DNA of 41,410 bases from Frankia nepalensis (GTDB taxonomy: Bacteria > Actinomycetota > Actinomycetes > Frankiales > Frankiaceae), in assembly GCF_016786325.1 (NCBI RefSeq), contig NZ_JADWYU010000121.1, positions 1-41,410 of the forward strand, in the 5' to 3' direction. Of the stretch, positions 1 through 8,213 are shown piece after piece. The translations under genes and the position numbers were made by a program. Numbering within the stretch: position 1 is the stretch's first letter; each line of letters starts with the position of its first letter. The notes beneath the pieces are model-generated. The model was not told where the DNA came from. It made no database searches and was given only the letters and a program-made list of their open reading frames with translations.

Positions 1-1
1 G

Positions 2-79
2 GTCCGCCGCCGCCTACGCCGCCACACCGCCGTCCCCACCGCCCGCGACCTCGACCAACAACTCGCCGAGATCGGGTAG
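2..79 (+). CDS. 3' end of an unidentified gene (partial)
   Basis: The first open frame runs from the window edge to a TAG at 77-79 and gives about 25 residues ending DLDQQLAEIG. The tail is Arg-rich and then acidic, and its codons have GC-rich third positions as in neighbouring genes, which suggests the end of a real protein cut by the window. I do not recognise the family and no domain can be assigned from so short a piece. It could equally be chance coding in GC-rich DNA. Confidence 0.3.
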   Translation, partial: VRRRLRRHTAVPTARDLDQQLAEIG

Positions 80-451
80 CACCCGCGAGGGCCCACGGCC
101 GCGCGCGGCCTCCCCTCCTCGCGCGGGGCCCCCGCCGGACTGCTTCGCCAGCCCGGTGGGTCCGCTTCGCCCGGCCCCCCAGTCGTCCCCACCGGTTCGC
201 GGACCGTCACCTCCTCGCCCACCCACACGGTGCGAGCGCGACCGGTGGGGACCTCACCCGCATCGCCGTCTTCATAGCCGTTTTCGTCGGCTTTCCGGTG
301 AGGTGACCAGTAAAATAAGGAAGCTGCGCCAGAAATCAGGCAGCCAACGGCCGTCAGACAGCCCAAACACGGCTCGACGAGTCAGCCCACGAGACAGTCG
401 ATCGAGACAGTCCGACGAGACAGCCCGCCGGCAGCTTCCGGAAGGCCCGCC
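80..451. other. Intergenic region with short degenerate repeats and an AT-rich patch
   Basis: No convincing gene. An AT-rich TAAAATAAGG (311-320) stands out and its TAAAAT could be a -10 element, although no good -35 lies 16-19 nt upstream. From about 354 to 430 there are degenerate short repeats around GACAGYC, including two near-identical 14-mers at 376-389 and 413-426. The GGAAGG just before 452 is the ribosome binding site of the next gene. Confidence 0.5.
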
Positions 452-895
452 ATGCCCGATCCGAAGTCCACGGTCACCGAGTTCCTGGCGGCGCTGGAAC
501 GGCTGGACATCGACGCCGCGCTCGACCTGGTCGCCGACGACGTCGTCTACCAGAACGTCCCGCTTCCGCCCGCCCGCGGGCGGGCCGCGGTGGAGAAGCA
601 GCTGAGGTGGATGGGGCGGTACTTCACGGGGTTCGAGGTGCGCGTCCGGCATCTCGCCGTCGATGGGTCGGTCGTGCTCTCCGAACGGACCGACGTGCTG
701 CGGTCGGGCTCATGGGAAGCGGCTTTCTGGGTGTGCGGCACCTTCGAGGTGCGGGACGACCGAATCGTCCTGTGGCGGGACTACTTCGACTGGGCCACGT
801 TCCTGGCCGCCGGCGCTCGCGGTGCCGGGAACGTCGTCGCCGCCCAGGTCGGCGCGCTGCTCGCCAAGGCCCGGGGCAACGGGAAGACCGGCTGA
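452..895 (+). CDS. SnoaL-like / limonene-1,2-epoxide hydrolase family protein
   Basis: A 147-residue alpha+beta-barrel protein of the NTF2-like superfamily. The N-terminus (TVTEFLAALERLDIDAALDL, then VADDVVYQNVPLPP) and the closing strand with WRDYFDW are typical of the limonene-1,2-epoxide hydrolase / SnoaL-like group. Members hydrolyse epoxides or have no known substrate; the Asp and Arg of DDRIVLWRDYFD fit the usual polar pocket. The C-terminal 20 residues are Ala/Gly-rich. GGAAGG lies about 8 nt before the ATG. It is a single gene converging on the macrodomain gene. The family assignment is firm; the substrate is unknown. Confidence 0.8.
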   Translation: MPDPKSTVTEFLAALERLDIDAALDLVADDVVYQNVPLPPARGRAAVEKQLRWMGRYFTGFEVRVRHLAVDGSVVLSERTDVLRSGSWEAAFWVCGTFEVRDDRIVLWRDYFDWATFLAAGARGAGNVVAAQVGALLAKARGNGKTG

Positions 896-945
896 CCGGC
901 CGCCGCCCCGCCCGCTCACCGTCGTGGACGGGTGCCGGGGAAGGC

Positions 946-1488
946 TCAGGCTGAACCGGCTCGGATCCGCGCGTAGGCGGCCTCGAAGGCCCTCAGGGCA
1001 CGGTTGTCGAAGAGGACGAAGCGGGCCTCGTCCAGAGCGGACGGGGTCTCGAGAACGGCGGTGACCGCGATGCGGGCGGCGTCCGCGAGGGGCCAGGCGA
1101 AGGCGCCGGTGCTGACCGCCGGCAGGGCGAGGGTGCGCGCCCCCAGCTCGTCGGCCAGGCGCAGCGCCTCGACGTGGCAGGAACGCAGCAGCGCGGAGCG
1201 GTCCTCGCGGGCGGAGTAGACCGGGCCGACCACATGGATGACGTGCCGCGCCGGCAGCCGCCCCGCCTGGGTCGCCACGGCGCCGCCCGCCGGCAGGCCT
1301 CGGGGGTACTCGGTCTCGCGCAGCCGCCGGCAGGCCGCCAGGATCTCCGGGCCGCCCGCGAAGTGGATCGCCCCGTCGACCCCGCCGCCGCCCAGCAACG
1401 ACGAGTTCGCCGCGTTCACGACCGCGTCCACCCGCTGCTCGGTGATGTTGCCACGCACGAACGTGATCTTGGCCGTCGACGACGCCAT
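946..1488 (-). CDS. Macrodomain protein, probable O-acetyl-ADP-ribose deacetylase
   Basis: A 180-residue single-domain macro protein of the usual length. The N-terminus ITFVRGNITEQRVDAVVNAA carries the Asn of the VNAANSSLLGGGGVDGAIH signature, where the second Asn and the Gly-rich loop bind ADP-ribose. A later GPVYSAREDRS and a second glycine loop (LPAVSTGAFAWP) complete the fold. MacroD/YmdB relatives hydrolyse O-acetyl-ADP-ribose or remove mono-ADP-ribose from proteins; that activity is inferred from family. It is the first gene beyond the end of the ABC importer operon and is separated from it by a strong terminator, so it is probably transcribed on its own. Confidence 0.88.
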   Translation of the reverse strand: MASSTAKITFVRGNITEQRVDAVVNAANSSLLGGGGVDGAIHFAGGPEILAACRRLRETEYPRGLPAGGAVATQAGRLPARHVIHVVGPVYSAREDRSALLRSCHVEALRLADELGARTLALPAVSTGAFAWPLADAARIAVTAVLETPSALDEARFVLFDNRALRAFEAAYARIRAGSA

Positions 1489-1585
1489 CCGAACGGCCCT
1501 CCTCCAGTCGCGCCAGGCCTCGCGCCAGGCTCATTGTGCTCGCCACGAGGGCCGCGGGACCCCGGGCACGCCGCAGCGACCACGC

Positions 1586-1613
1586 GGGGCCCCAGCGGCC
1601 GCGCTGGGGCCCC
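1586..1613 (-). terminator. Terminator hairpin behind the ABC importer operon
   Basis: A perfect 11-bp stem (GGGGCCCCAGC at 1586-1596 with GCTGGGGCCCC at 1603-1613) and a 6-nt loop, 36 nt past the stop of the ATPase gene. No T-run follows, as is common in high-GC actinobacteria. Confidence 0.6.
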
Positions 1614-1648
1614 TGGCCACCGCGTCGGCCCCCGTGGGAGCGGCGCCG

Positions 1649-2863
1649 TCAGGCCGCGCCGATCCGCGTGCCGTCGCCGGCGAAGAAGGTGAGGGCGGGC
1701 GCCGCGGCGGAGAGGGTGACCGCGGTGCCCGGCTGGACGGCCCCCTCGGCGCCGATGCGGACGGCCAGCGGCCCAGCCGGGGTCTGGACGTAGACGACGC
1801 GTTCGGCGCCGAGGCGCTCGGAGACGACGACCGTGCCGTCCAGGCGGAGCGCGCCGCCGTCCGGGGACCCAGCCGCCGGGCCCGCGGGGGCGAGCCGGAG
1901 GCCCTCGGGGCGCACGCCCACCGCGGCGGCCCCCGCCGGGGCGGCGACGGCGAAGCCGGGACCGGCCAGCACGCCGTCGGCGCGGGCACCGTCGAGGACG
2001 TTCATCGGCGGGCTGCCGACGAACGTGGCGACGAAGCGGCTCGCCGGGCGGTCGTAGATCTCGTCGGGGGTGTCCAGCTGCTCCAGGCGGCCGGCGTCGA
2101 GGACGGCGACGCGGTCGCCGACCGCCATCGCCTCGGCCTGGTCGTGGGTGACGAACAGCGCGGTCGAGCCGAGCCGGCGCAGCAGGGCGACGATCTCGAC
2201 GCGCAGCTCGACGCGCAGCTTCGCGTCCAGGCCGGACATCGGCTCGTCGAGCAGCACCACCCGGGCCCGCCGGGCGAGCGCCCGCCCGATCGCGACCCGC
2301 TGGCGCTGGCCGCCGGACATCTGCGCCGGCCGCCGCCTGGCCAGCGCGCCGATGCCGAGCATGTCCAGGGTCTCGCGGGCGCGCGCCACGGCCTGGGCCT
2401 TCGGCATCTTGCGGCCGTAGCGCAGCGCCAGCGTCAGGTTGTCCAGCGCCGACAGATGCGGATAGAGGGCGTAGTGCTGGAAGACCAGCGCCACGTCCCG
2501 CTGGTGGGGCGGAATGCCGGCCTGGTCGGCGCCGCCGAACAGCAGCCGGCCGGCGGTCGCCTCCTCGAGGCCGGCGCAGATCCGCAACAGGGTGGACTTG
2601 CCGGAGCCGGACGGGCCGAGAAGCGCGACGATCTCGCCGGGGGCCACCGACATGGTCACGTCGGCGAGTGCCCGGACCGGGCCGAAGTCCCGGCCCAGGC
2701 CCACCATCTCGATGGGCACCCCGGCGGTGGCGCCGGCGGCGGCCGGGGCCACCGCGCCGACCTCCTTGGTCAGCGCCACCGATCCGGCGGGAACCTCCGG
2801 GGTCGCCGATCCGGGTGGGTCCCCGGCGTCGTCGCCGCCCGGCCGCGCGGCCAGCTCCGTCAT
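1649..2863 (-). CDS. Carbohydrate ABC transporter ATP-binding protein (UgpC/MsmX class)
   Basis: A 404-residue ATPase that powers the importer encoded upstream. Walker A GPSGSGKST is at about residues 83-91, Q-loop near 129, ABC signature MSGGQRQR at about 182-189, Walker B VVLLDEP at about 202-208 and the switch His in FVTHDQAEAM at about 240. A C-terminal OB-type regulatory domain (from about 290) is typical of the MalK/UgpC/MsmX class that serves di- or oligosaccharide and glycerol-phosphate importers. The first ~48 residues are a Pro/Ala/Gly-rich extension not usual in the family, so translation may begin further in. It is the last gene of a four-gene operon. Substrate cannot be read from sequence. 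Confidence 0.93.
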   Translation of the reverse strand: MTELAARPGGDDAGDPPGSATPEVPAGSVALTKEVGAVAPAAAGATAGVPIEMVGLGRDFGPVRALADVTMSVAPGEIVALLGPSGSGKSTLLRICAGLEEATAGRLLFGGADQAGIPPHQRDVALVFQHYALYPHLSALDNLTLALRYGRKMPKAQAVARARETLDMLGIGALARRRPAQMSGGQRQRVAIGRALARRARVVLLDEPMSGLDAKLRVELRVEIVALLRRLGSTALFVTHDQAEAMAVGDRVAVLDAGRLEQLDTPDEIYDRPASRFVATFVGSPPMNVLDGARADGVLAGPGFAVAAPAGAAAVGVRPEGLRLAPAGPAAGSPDGGALRLDGTVVVSERLGAERVVYVQTPAGPLAVRIGAEGAVQPGTAVTLSAAAPALTFFAGDGTRIGAA

Positions 2864-2888
2864 CTCAGGTCAGCCATCTCAGGTCAGC
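2861..2888 (-). repeat. 14-bp tandem duplication at the start of the ATPase gene
   Basis: CATCTCAGGTCAGC occurs at 2861-2874 and again at 2875-2888. Each copy contains an ATG on the minus strand: the inner one is the ATPase start, the outer one opens a 5-codon ORF that ends at the inner ATG. GAGCTGACC is also shared between the lipoprotein's last codons and this spacer. Confidence 0.8.
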
Positions 2889-2904
2889 TCCGTCACGAGG
2901 TCCG

Positions 2905-4311
2905 TCAGGACGCGGTCAGCTCGGTGGCCTTGGCCTGCGCCTCGCGCATCGCGGCGGCCGGGTCGGTGCCGGTCATCGCCCGCATCACCTGGTCGGTGAG
3001 CGCCTGCGGGACCTCGCCGCCGCGGCTGCCCGGCCAGGCCGGGGCCGCCACCAGCGAGCCGCCCAGGCCCTTGAACTGCTCCAGCTCGGGGAACTCCTGG
3101 TAGAAGCTCGCGAGCTGCTCGGCGGCGGCGGTGTCGACGGGCAGGTAGCTGACCGCCTCGACGCCGGCGGCGACGACGTCCGGCGCGAGCAGCGAGACCA
3201 CCAGCTCGGTCGCCATCTGCCGCTGGCAGTCGTCGGTGGACAGCACGGTCAGCGCGTTGCCGCCGGCGACCGGGTGCTGGGTGCCGCCCGGCAGGGTCGG
3301 GAACGGCAGGACGCCGGCCCGGAAGCCGTTCGCGCCCTGCTCGCGGATGTAGCGCAGGCCGGCCGCGAGCGAGGCGACCGTGGCGCCGACCATCGCGGTC
3401 TGCTTCTGGATGCCGAACCTCAGCAGGCCGTTCGCGGACGGCGAGTCGGACTGCGGGCCGTAGGAGCCGACCTTGGCGAGGAACTGCGCGGCCTCGATCA
3501 CGGTCGGGTCGTCCAGGTTCGGCGTGCCGTCCGCGTTCTGGATCTGGACGCCCTTGGAGCTCGCGAGCGTGCTCAGGTACCACTGGGCGAACTGCTCGCC
3601 GGTCGGCAGGTCGATCGGCTGGACGCCGCCCGCCGCCTTGATCTTCTCCGTGGCGGCGAGCACTCCGGTGGTGGTGGTCAGCGTCTTCGGGTCGACGCCG
3701 GCCTTCTCCAGCACGTCGAGGTTGTAGATCAGCACCGGCATCGAGACCTGCGCCGGGATGCCGATCTGCTTGCCGTCGATCTGGCCGAGCTTGAGGAACC
3801 CCTGGTCGTAGGTGGAGCGCAGCAGGTTCGCCGGGAGCTCCCTGGCGCCGAGCTGCTTGGCGAACACCGGCAGGACGTCGAACCCTGCGACGGCGACGTC
3901 GGCCTGCTTGCCGGCGGCCTTGTCCGCGGAGAGCTGCTGGAGGAGCGCCACGTAGTTCGGCGCCTCGTTGAGCGTCACGGTCAGGCCCGGGTGTGCCTTC
4001 TCCATGTACGCCTTGCCGTTCTTGGCGGCGTCGCTGAGCGCGGTGATCCCGTAGAACGTCAGGTTCTTCACCTTGGCGGCGCACTCGGGCGAGGCGGTGG
4101 CGCCGTTGACGCCGGCGACGCCGGCCTCGGCGGTGCGCGCGGTCGGCTGGAGGTTGGGCTGGTCGGCGCTGTCGCCGCCGCCCCCGCAGGCGGCGGCCGT
4201 GACCGCGAGGGCCGTGGCGGCGGCGAGCGCCGACAGCGAACGTGTCGGCCGGAGTAGGCTGCGTGTTTCGCGCCCGCGGAGGCCTCGCGCGCCAGCAACG
4301 ATGCGGATCAC
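2905..4311 (-). CDS. ABC transporter extracellular solute-binding lipoprotein (carbohydrate, UgpB/MalE-like)
   Basis: A 468-residue lipoprotein that captures the substrate outside the cell for the adjoining permeases. I place the start at a GTG (4309-4311) because GGAAGGA lies 5-6 nt before it; an in-frame start 15 codons upstream lacks this. The N-terminus has several Arg, then a hydrophobic segment SALAAATALAVTAAAC, with Cys42 as the lipidation site. The mature part has the family 1 extracellular solute-binding pattern (FYGITALSDAA near the start, GIPAQVSMPVLIYN in the middle, LPFPTLPGG near the hinge). It lies between the inner permease and the ATPase in one operon. The substrate is probably a sugar or sugar derivative. 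Confidence 0.9.
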   Translation of the reverse strand: MIRIVAGARGLRGRETRSLLRPTRSLSALAAATALAVTAAACGGGGDSADQPNLQPTARTAEAGVAGVNGATASPECAAKVKNLTFYGITALSDAAKNGKAYMEKAHPGLTVTLNEAPNYVALLQQLSADKAAGKQADVAVAGFDVLPVFAKQLGARELPANLLRSTYDQGFLKLGQIDGKQIGIPAQVSMPVLIYNLDVLEKAGVDPKTLTTTTGVLAATEKIKAAGGVQPIDLPTGEQFAQWYLSTLASSKGVQIQNADGTPNLDDPTVIEAAQFLAKVGSYGPQSDSPSANGLLRFGIQKQTAMVGATVASLAAGLRYIREQGANGFRAGVLPFPTLPGGTQHPVAGGNALTVLSTDDCQRQMATELVVSLLAPDVVAAGVEAVSYLPVDTAAAEQLASFYQEFPELEQFKGLGGSLVAAPAWPGSRGGEVPQALTDQVMRAMTGTDPAAAMREAQAKATELTAS

Positions 4312-4348
4312 GGGTGTCCTTCCAGTGTTCTCATGATCGGTGGGGCGG

Positions 4349-5314
4349 TCAGCCACCGACGCCCGTGCCGGTCAGGCCGGCGGTGAGGCGTCGCTGGGCG
4401 ACGAGGAACACGACGAGGCTGGGCAGGCTGATGATCAGGGCACCGGCGGAGAGCACGGCGAAGTCCGGCAGGCCCATGCTCGGGGAGTTCATCATCGTGA
4501 CCAGCGCCAGGGGCGGGGTGTGGATCTCGGGCGAGCGGGCCTCCAGCAGCGGCCACAGGTACTCGTTGAACGACAGCAGGAAGCTGAAGACCGAGACGGT
4601 CGCGATGGCGGGCATCGACAGCGGCACCACGATGGTCCGCAGCGTTCGGAGAAGTCCGAGGCCGTCCATGCGGGCCGCCTCCAGCACCGAGACCGGGATC
4701 GTGGTCATGTACTGGCGCAGCAGGAAGATCGAGGCGGCGCTGGTCATGAACGGCAGTACCAGGCCGACGCGCGTGTTGGCGAAACCCAGGGCGGAGATCG
4801 TCACGTAGTTCGGGATCGCGGTCACCTGGCTCGGCACCAGCAAGGTCGCCAGCACCAGCCCGAACACCGCGGCGCGGCCGCGAAACGGCACCCAGGCGAA
4901 CACGTAGGCCGCCGGGATCGCGGTCAGCAGCTGCAACACCAGGATCGCCAGGCTGACCACGATCCCGGTCACCAGCGCCCGGCCCAGGTGGGCCTCCTCG
5001 AAGGCTCGCTGGAAGGCGTGAAAGCTGACCGACTCCGGGATCGGGTTCGCCGTGAGGCTCAGCGCCGACTGGGACGGGCCGAACGCGGTGCGCGCCATCC
5101 AGACGAACGGCAGCAGCGCGAAGAACACCCCCAGCGCGAGCACCACGGCCCGCCCGGCGAGCCCGGCCAGCCGGCCCCTCCCGCGCCGGCCGGCCCGCGG
5201 CGCCGGCGCGCCCGCCTCGCGCCCGGCCGGCTGGCCGACCGACGGTTCGGTCACCGACGGCTGGGGCGCCGAAGATTGGGGCACCGAGGGTTGGGGCGCC
5301 GAGGGTTGGGTCAT
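4349..5314 (-). CDS. Carbohydrate ABC transporter permease (MalG/UgpE type)
   Basis: A 321-residue inner-membrane permease with six predicted segments. The cytoplasmic EAA loop reads EAARMDGLGLLRTLRTIVVP, the hallmark of MalG-type permeases where the ATPase docks. Its ATG overlaps the stop of the upstream permease by 4 nt (ATGA), so the two are translationally coupled and probably made 1:1. The first ~40 residues are a Pro/Gln/Ser-rich tail built from 5-residue repeats of the PQPSV/PQPSA kind, encoded by 15-bp tandem repeats (about 5240-5311); permeases of this family normally lack this. The following gene starts 38 nt downstream. Confidence 0.93.
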   Translation of the reverse strand: MTQPSAPQPSVPQSSAPQPSVTEPSVGQPAGREAGAPAPRAGRRGRGRLAGLAGRAVVLALGVFFALLPFVWMARTAFGPSQSALSLTANPIPESVSFHAFQRAFEEAHLGRALVTGIVVSLAILVLQLLTAIPAAYVFAWVPFRGRAAVFGLVLATLLVPSQVTAIPNYVTISALGFANTRVGLVLPFMTSAASIFLLRQYMTTIPVSVLEAARMDGLGLLRTLRTIVVPLSMPAIATVSVFSFLLSFNEYLWPLLEARSPEIHTPPLALVTMMNSPSMGLPDFAVLSAGALIISLPSLVVFLVAQRRLTAGLTGTGVGG

Positions 5315-6438
5315 CGAGCCGCCTCCGCCGCGATGCCAGGCCCCGCGCCGACCCCCGCCAGGGCCAGGCCGGGGTCGCCGTCGGCCCCGAGGCCGGCGCC
5401 CGTCTCGTCGATCCGGGCGGCCCGCTCCCGCGCCCGCCGGCCGAGCACCGAGCCGACGATCCCGATCAGCACGATTCCCAGGATGAGCAGCAACGCGAGC
5501 GCGGACGCGTAGCCGATCCGGAACGAGCCGGTGAAGCCGACCTCGAAGATGTAGTAGACGATCGTCGCGCTCGACCGGAACGGGCCGCCATCGGTCAGCA
5601 CCGCCACCGTCTCGAACGTCTGCAGCGTGAGGATCGTGGTGAAGACCGCGAGGAAGATCGTGGTAGGCGCGAGCAGTGGCAGCGTGACGTGCCGCAGCCG
5701 GGCGAACCCGCGGATCCCGTCGACGTCGGCCGCCTCGTACACCGACGCCGGGATCGCGGTCAGCCCGGCGAGGTAGACCACGAACACGAAGCTCGTCAGC
5801 CGCCAGCCACCGACCAGCGCCACCACCGGCAGCGACGTCGACTCGTCTCCCAGCCAGTTGCGCGGCTGCGCGCCGAGCCAACCGATGAACGTGTTCACCA
5901 AGCCCTTAGGACTCGGGTCGAACATGTAGGCGAACACGACGGCGATCGCGACCAGGTTCGCGCTGACCGGCAGGAACAACGCGAGCCGCAGCGCGCCGCG
6001 CCCCCTGACGACCTTCTGGGTCGCCAGCGCCAGCGCGAGCCCGACGACGACCGCCGGGACGACCGTCAGCACGCAGTACAGCAACGTGTTGACGACCGAC
6101 TTGCCGAAGTCCGGATCGTGGAACGCCTCGCGCAGGTTCGCGGTGCCCACCCACTGGAAGCTCGGCCCCGTCAACGTCTTGTCCGTGCCGGCCGTGAACG
6201 CCGAGACCAGCGCCGGGCCGAGCACGAACACGGTGAGCCCGAGCAGGGCGGGGAACAGCAGCGCGCCAACCCGCCAGCCACCAACGCCGGCTATGTTCCG
6301 AGTTCGCTTCGGCGCCGCACTTGCTGCGCGGCCGTCCTCGTACCTCGGACGACCACTCCGCTCGCTTGCGCCTGCGCTCACAGCGCGCTCGTCCCCCCTG
6401 TCGCCCCTCTCGCCACGCTTACGCATCTTGGCCCGCAT
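5311..6438 (-). CDS. Carbohydrate ABC transporter permease (MalF/UgpA type)
   Basis: A 375-residue membrane protein and the first gene of the importer operon. A charged, poorly conserved leader (about 50 residues, rich in Arg/Lys/Glu) precedes the first membrane segment (ALLFPALLGLTVFVLGPALV). The EAA loop YEAADVDGIRGFARLRHVTL is of the MalF/UgpA type. The C-terminus after the last segment is Ala/Gly-rich. The stop overlaps the start of the MalG-type permease by 4 nt. The upstream region (6439-6596) is shared with the divergent DUF349 gene. No regulator gene of LacI or GntR type lies nearby, so control of the operon is unclear. Confidence 0.92.
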   Translation of the reverse strand: MRAKMRKRGERGDRGDERAVSAGASERSGRPRYEDGRAASAAPKRTRNIAGVGGWRVGALLFPALLGLTVFVLGPALVSAFTAGTDKTLTGPSFQWVGTANLREAFHDPDFGKSVVNTLLYCVLTVVPAVVVGLALALATQKVVRGRGALRLALFLPVSANLVAIAVVFAYMFDPSPKGLVNTFIGWLGAQPRNWLGDESTSLPVVALVGGWRLTSFVFVVYLAGLTAIPASVYEAADVDGIRGFARLRHVTLPLLAPTTIFLAVFTTILTLQTFETVAVLTDGGPFRSSATIVYYIFEVGFTGSFRIGYASALALLLILGIVLIGIVGSVLGRRARERAARIDETGAGLGADGDPGLALAGVGAGPGIAAEAAR

Positions 6439-6550
6439 CGCGTCACCTGCCTAGAAGGCGAGCTGACCAGAAGGTGAACAGGACCGGTCCGACCCGTGTT
6501 CGCGATCGCGTGGCCACCGGATCGGCGCCAGGGATCCCACAGACGCCAGA

Positions 6551-6571
6551 TGCCTGCAAGAATGGCAGGCA
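6551..6571. promoter_or_regulatory. Perfect 7-bp inverted repeat in a divergent promoter region
   Basis: TGCCTGC (6551-6557) and GCAGGCA (6565-6571) flank a 7-nt centre, 25 nt before the DUF349 start. The rest of 6439-6596 holds a GGACCGGTCC palindrome (about 6481-6490) and no gene. It could be an operator for either divergent unit, or an RNA hairpin in the DUF349 leader. Confidence 0.4.
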
Positions 6572-6596
6572 ACCTAATGTCGATCTTGGGACTGCG

Positions 6597-7799
6597 ATGA
6601 GTGACGGGACCGGCTCCGAGTGGGGACGGGTCGCTGACGACGGCACCGTCTATGTACGGACGTCCGAGGGCGAGCGCGCTGTCGGCTCGTGGCGGGCCGG
6701 CAGCCCCGACGAGGGGCTCGCGCACTTCGTGCGCCGCTACGAGGACCTCTCCGCCGAGGTGGAGCTGCTGGAAAAGCGGGTGATGATCGCCGGCGTCGAC
6801 CCTGTCGGCGTGGCCGCCAGCGCGCAGCGGCTGCTCGACGGGCTCGACGGCGCCGCGGTGGTCGGCGACCTGGACGCGCTGCGCGCCCGGCTCGCCGCCC
6901 TGCTTGGGGTGACGGAGAGCCGCCGCTCCCAGGTGCAGGCCGAGCGGGCCGCCCGCGCCGCCCAGGCGGTCGCGGCCAAGGAGGAGCTGGTCGCCGAGGC
7001 GGAGCGGCTGGCGAAGAGCTCCGACTGGAAGACGGTCAGCGAGCGGTTCCGGACGATCGGCGAGGAGTTCCGCGCGATCACGGGTGTCGACAAGCGGACC
7101 GACTCCGGCCTGTGGCGGCGGATCGCCGCCGCCCGCGAGGAGTTCGCCCGTCGCCGCACGGCGCACTTCGCCGCGCTCGACACCCAGCGCGCCAGGTCGA
7201 AGGAACGCAAGGAAACGTTGATCGCCGAGGCCGAGTCGCTCGCCGAGTCGACCGACTGGGGCGCCACCACCGCCCGGTTCCGCGCGCTGATGGCCGAGTG
7301 GAAGACGGCCGGGCGGGCGGCCAAGGAGGTCGACGACGAGCTGTGGGCCCGGTTCCGGGCGGCGCAGGACGCGTTCTTCAGCCGCCGCAACGCGGTGAAC
7401 GCCGAGCGCGACGCGGCGGCGCGGGCCAACCAGACCGCCAAGGAGGCGCTGCTGGCGGAGGCCGCCGAGCTGGATCCGGCCGACGCCGAGCGCTCGCTGC
7501 GCAAGCTGCGCGAGATCCAGGAGCGCTGGGACGCCGTCGGCCGGGTGCCGCGCGACGCGGTCGGTCAGCTGGAGCGCCAGCTGACCGCGATCGGCGACCG
7601 GATCCGCGAGGCGGCCGACGCCCGCTGGTCGCGCCAGGGCACGGAAACCTCGCCGTTCGTCGCGAAGCTGCGCGAATCGGTGAGCCGGCTCGAGGAGAAG
7701 CTCGAGAGAGCCAAGGCCTCGGGCAGGACCAAGGACATCGCCAAGGTGGAGGCCGATCTCGCCACTCAGCGCGCCTGGCTCGCCCAGTCCGAGCGCTAG
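6597..7799 (+). CDS. DUF349 domain-containing protein
   Basis: A 400-residue, strongly charged and largely helical protein. After an N-terminal segment resembling VADDGTVYVRTSEGERAVGSW, it has repeated DUF349 units, visible as recurrent W-containing motifs (SSDWKTVSERFRTIGEEF, STDWGATTARFRALMAEW, then LREIQERWDAVGRV) each followed by a basic helix with an RF/RR pair. The C-terminus is a coiled coil (LREKLERAK-like). DUF349 proteins are common in actinobacteria and their function is unknown. The ATG at 6597 was chosen because the conserved N-terminal segment begins there; the ribosome binding site is weak. A clear terminator follows. Confidence 0.85.
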   Translation: MSDGTGSEWGRVADDGTVYVRTSEGERAVGSWRAGSPDEGLAHFVRRYEDLSAEVELLEKRVMIAGVDPVGVAASAQRLLDGLDGAAVVGDLDALRARLAALLGVTESRRSQVQAERAARAAQAVAAKEELVAEAERLAKSSDWKTVSERFRTIGEEFRAITGVDKRTDSGLWRRIAAAREEFARRRTAHFAALDTQRARSKERKETLIAEAESLAESTDWGATTARFRALMAEWKTAGRAAKEVDDELWARFRAAQDAFFSRRNAVNAERDAAARANQTAKEALLAEAAELDPADAERSLRKLREIQERWDAVGRVPRDAVGQLERQLTAIGDRIREAADARWSRQGTETSPFVAKLRESVSRLEEKLERAKASGRTKDIAKVEADLATQRAWLAQSER

Positions 7800-7816
7800 C
7801 GGCGCGAACCACCAAG

Positions 7817-7858
7817 GACCCCGCCGACCGGCGCACATCCGCGCTGGTCAGCGGGGTC
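7817..7858 (+). terminator. Terminator of the DUF349 gene
   Basis: GACCCCGC-C-GACC (7817-7829) pairs with GGTC-A-GCGGGGTC (7846-7858), a 12-bp stem with one mismatch, followed by TTT. Confidence 0.7.
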
Positions 7859-7919
7859 TTTCCCGTTGGTTTCCTGCTCGCCGGTGGTCCGACACGACCG
7901 TCGAACGCTAACCGAGCGC

Positions 7920-7948
7920 TTGCCATAGTTAGCACCGCGACGTAGCGT
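7920..7948 (+). promoter_or_regulatory. Candidate promoter of the XRE regulator / HbhA-like unit
   Basis: TTGCCA (7920-7925) and TAGCGT (7943-7948) are separated by exactly 17 nt. A GCTAAC/GTTAGC dyad overlaps the -35. The remaining leader up to 8213 (about 265 nt) has no ORF I trust and contains a palindromic repeat at 8052-8072. Confidence 0.45.
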
Positions 7949-8051
7949 CGCCATCGTCGATGCGGTGTGGCATCGTCACGTGACGCCACAGGTCGGCGAC
8001 CCTTGGTCGTGTCGGGTGTTCCCGGGGCTCCTGCCCGGATCGCCGGCCTCT

Positions 8052-8072
8052 CAGATCGGCTTCGCCGATCCG
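8052..8072. repeat. Dispersed palindromic element, copy 1
   Basis: GATCGGC-TTC-GCCGATC hairpin followed by GGGAGG. The same design, with loop GAA instead of TTC, recurs at 18183-18205 in another gene's leader. Confidence 0.6.
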
Positions 8073-8213
8073 GGAGGAACCCTGCCGCCGATCCGGGGCC
8101 CCCTTGGAGGTCCGGGATTCGCCGCGAAGCGGCGCGGGCGCTGTGGCGGCGTCGCGGCACCGGACGTCGTGGGCCGGACGGCCCGCGGCGCGGCGAGGGA
8201 GGTGGACGAGCCG

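Noticed and set aside
1238-4257. Long plus-strand frames opposite the ABC ATPase and lipoprotein genes
   Set aside because: The minus-strand proteins contain full Walker/ABC motifs and a lipobox; the plus frames show only GC-driven Arg/Gly/Ala sequence.
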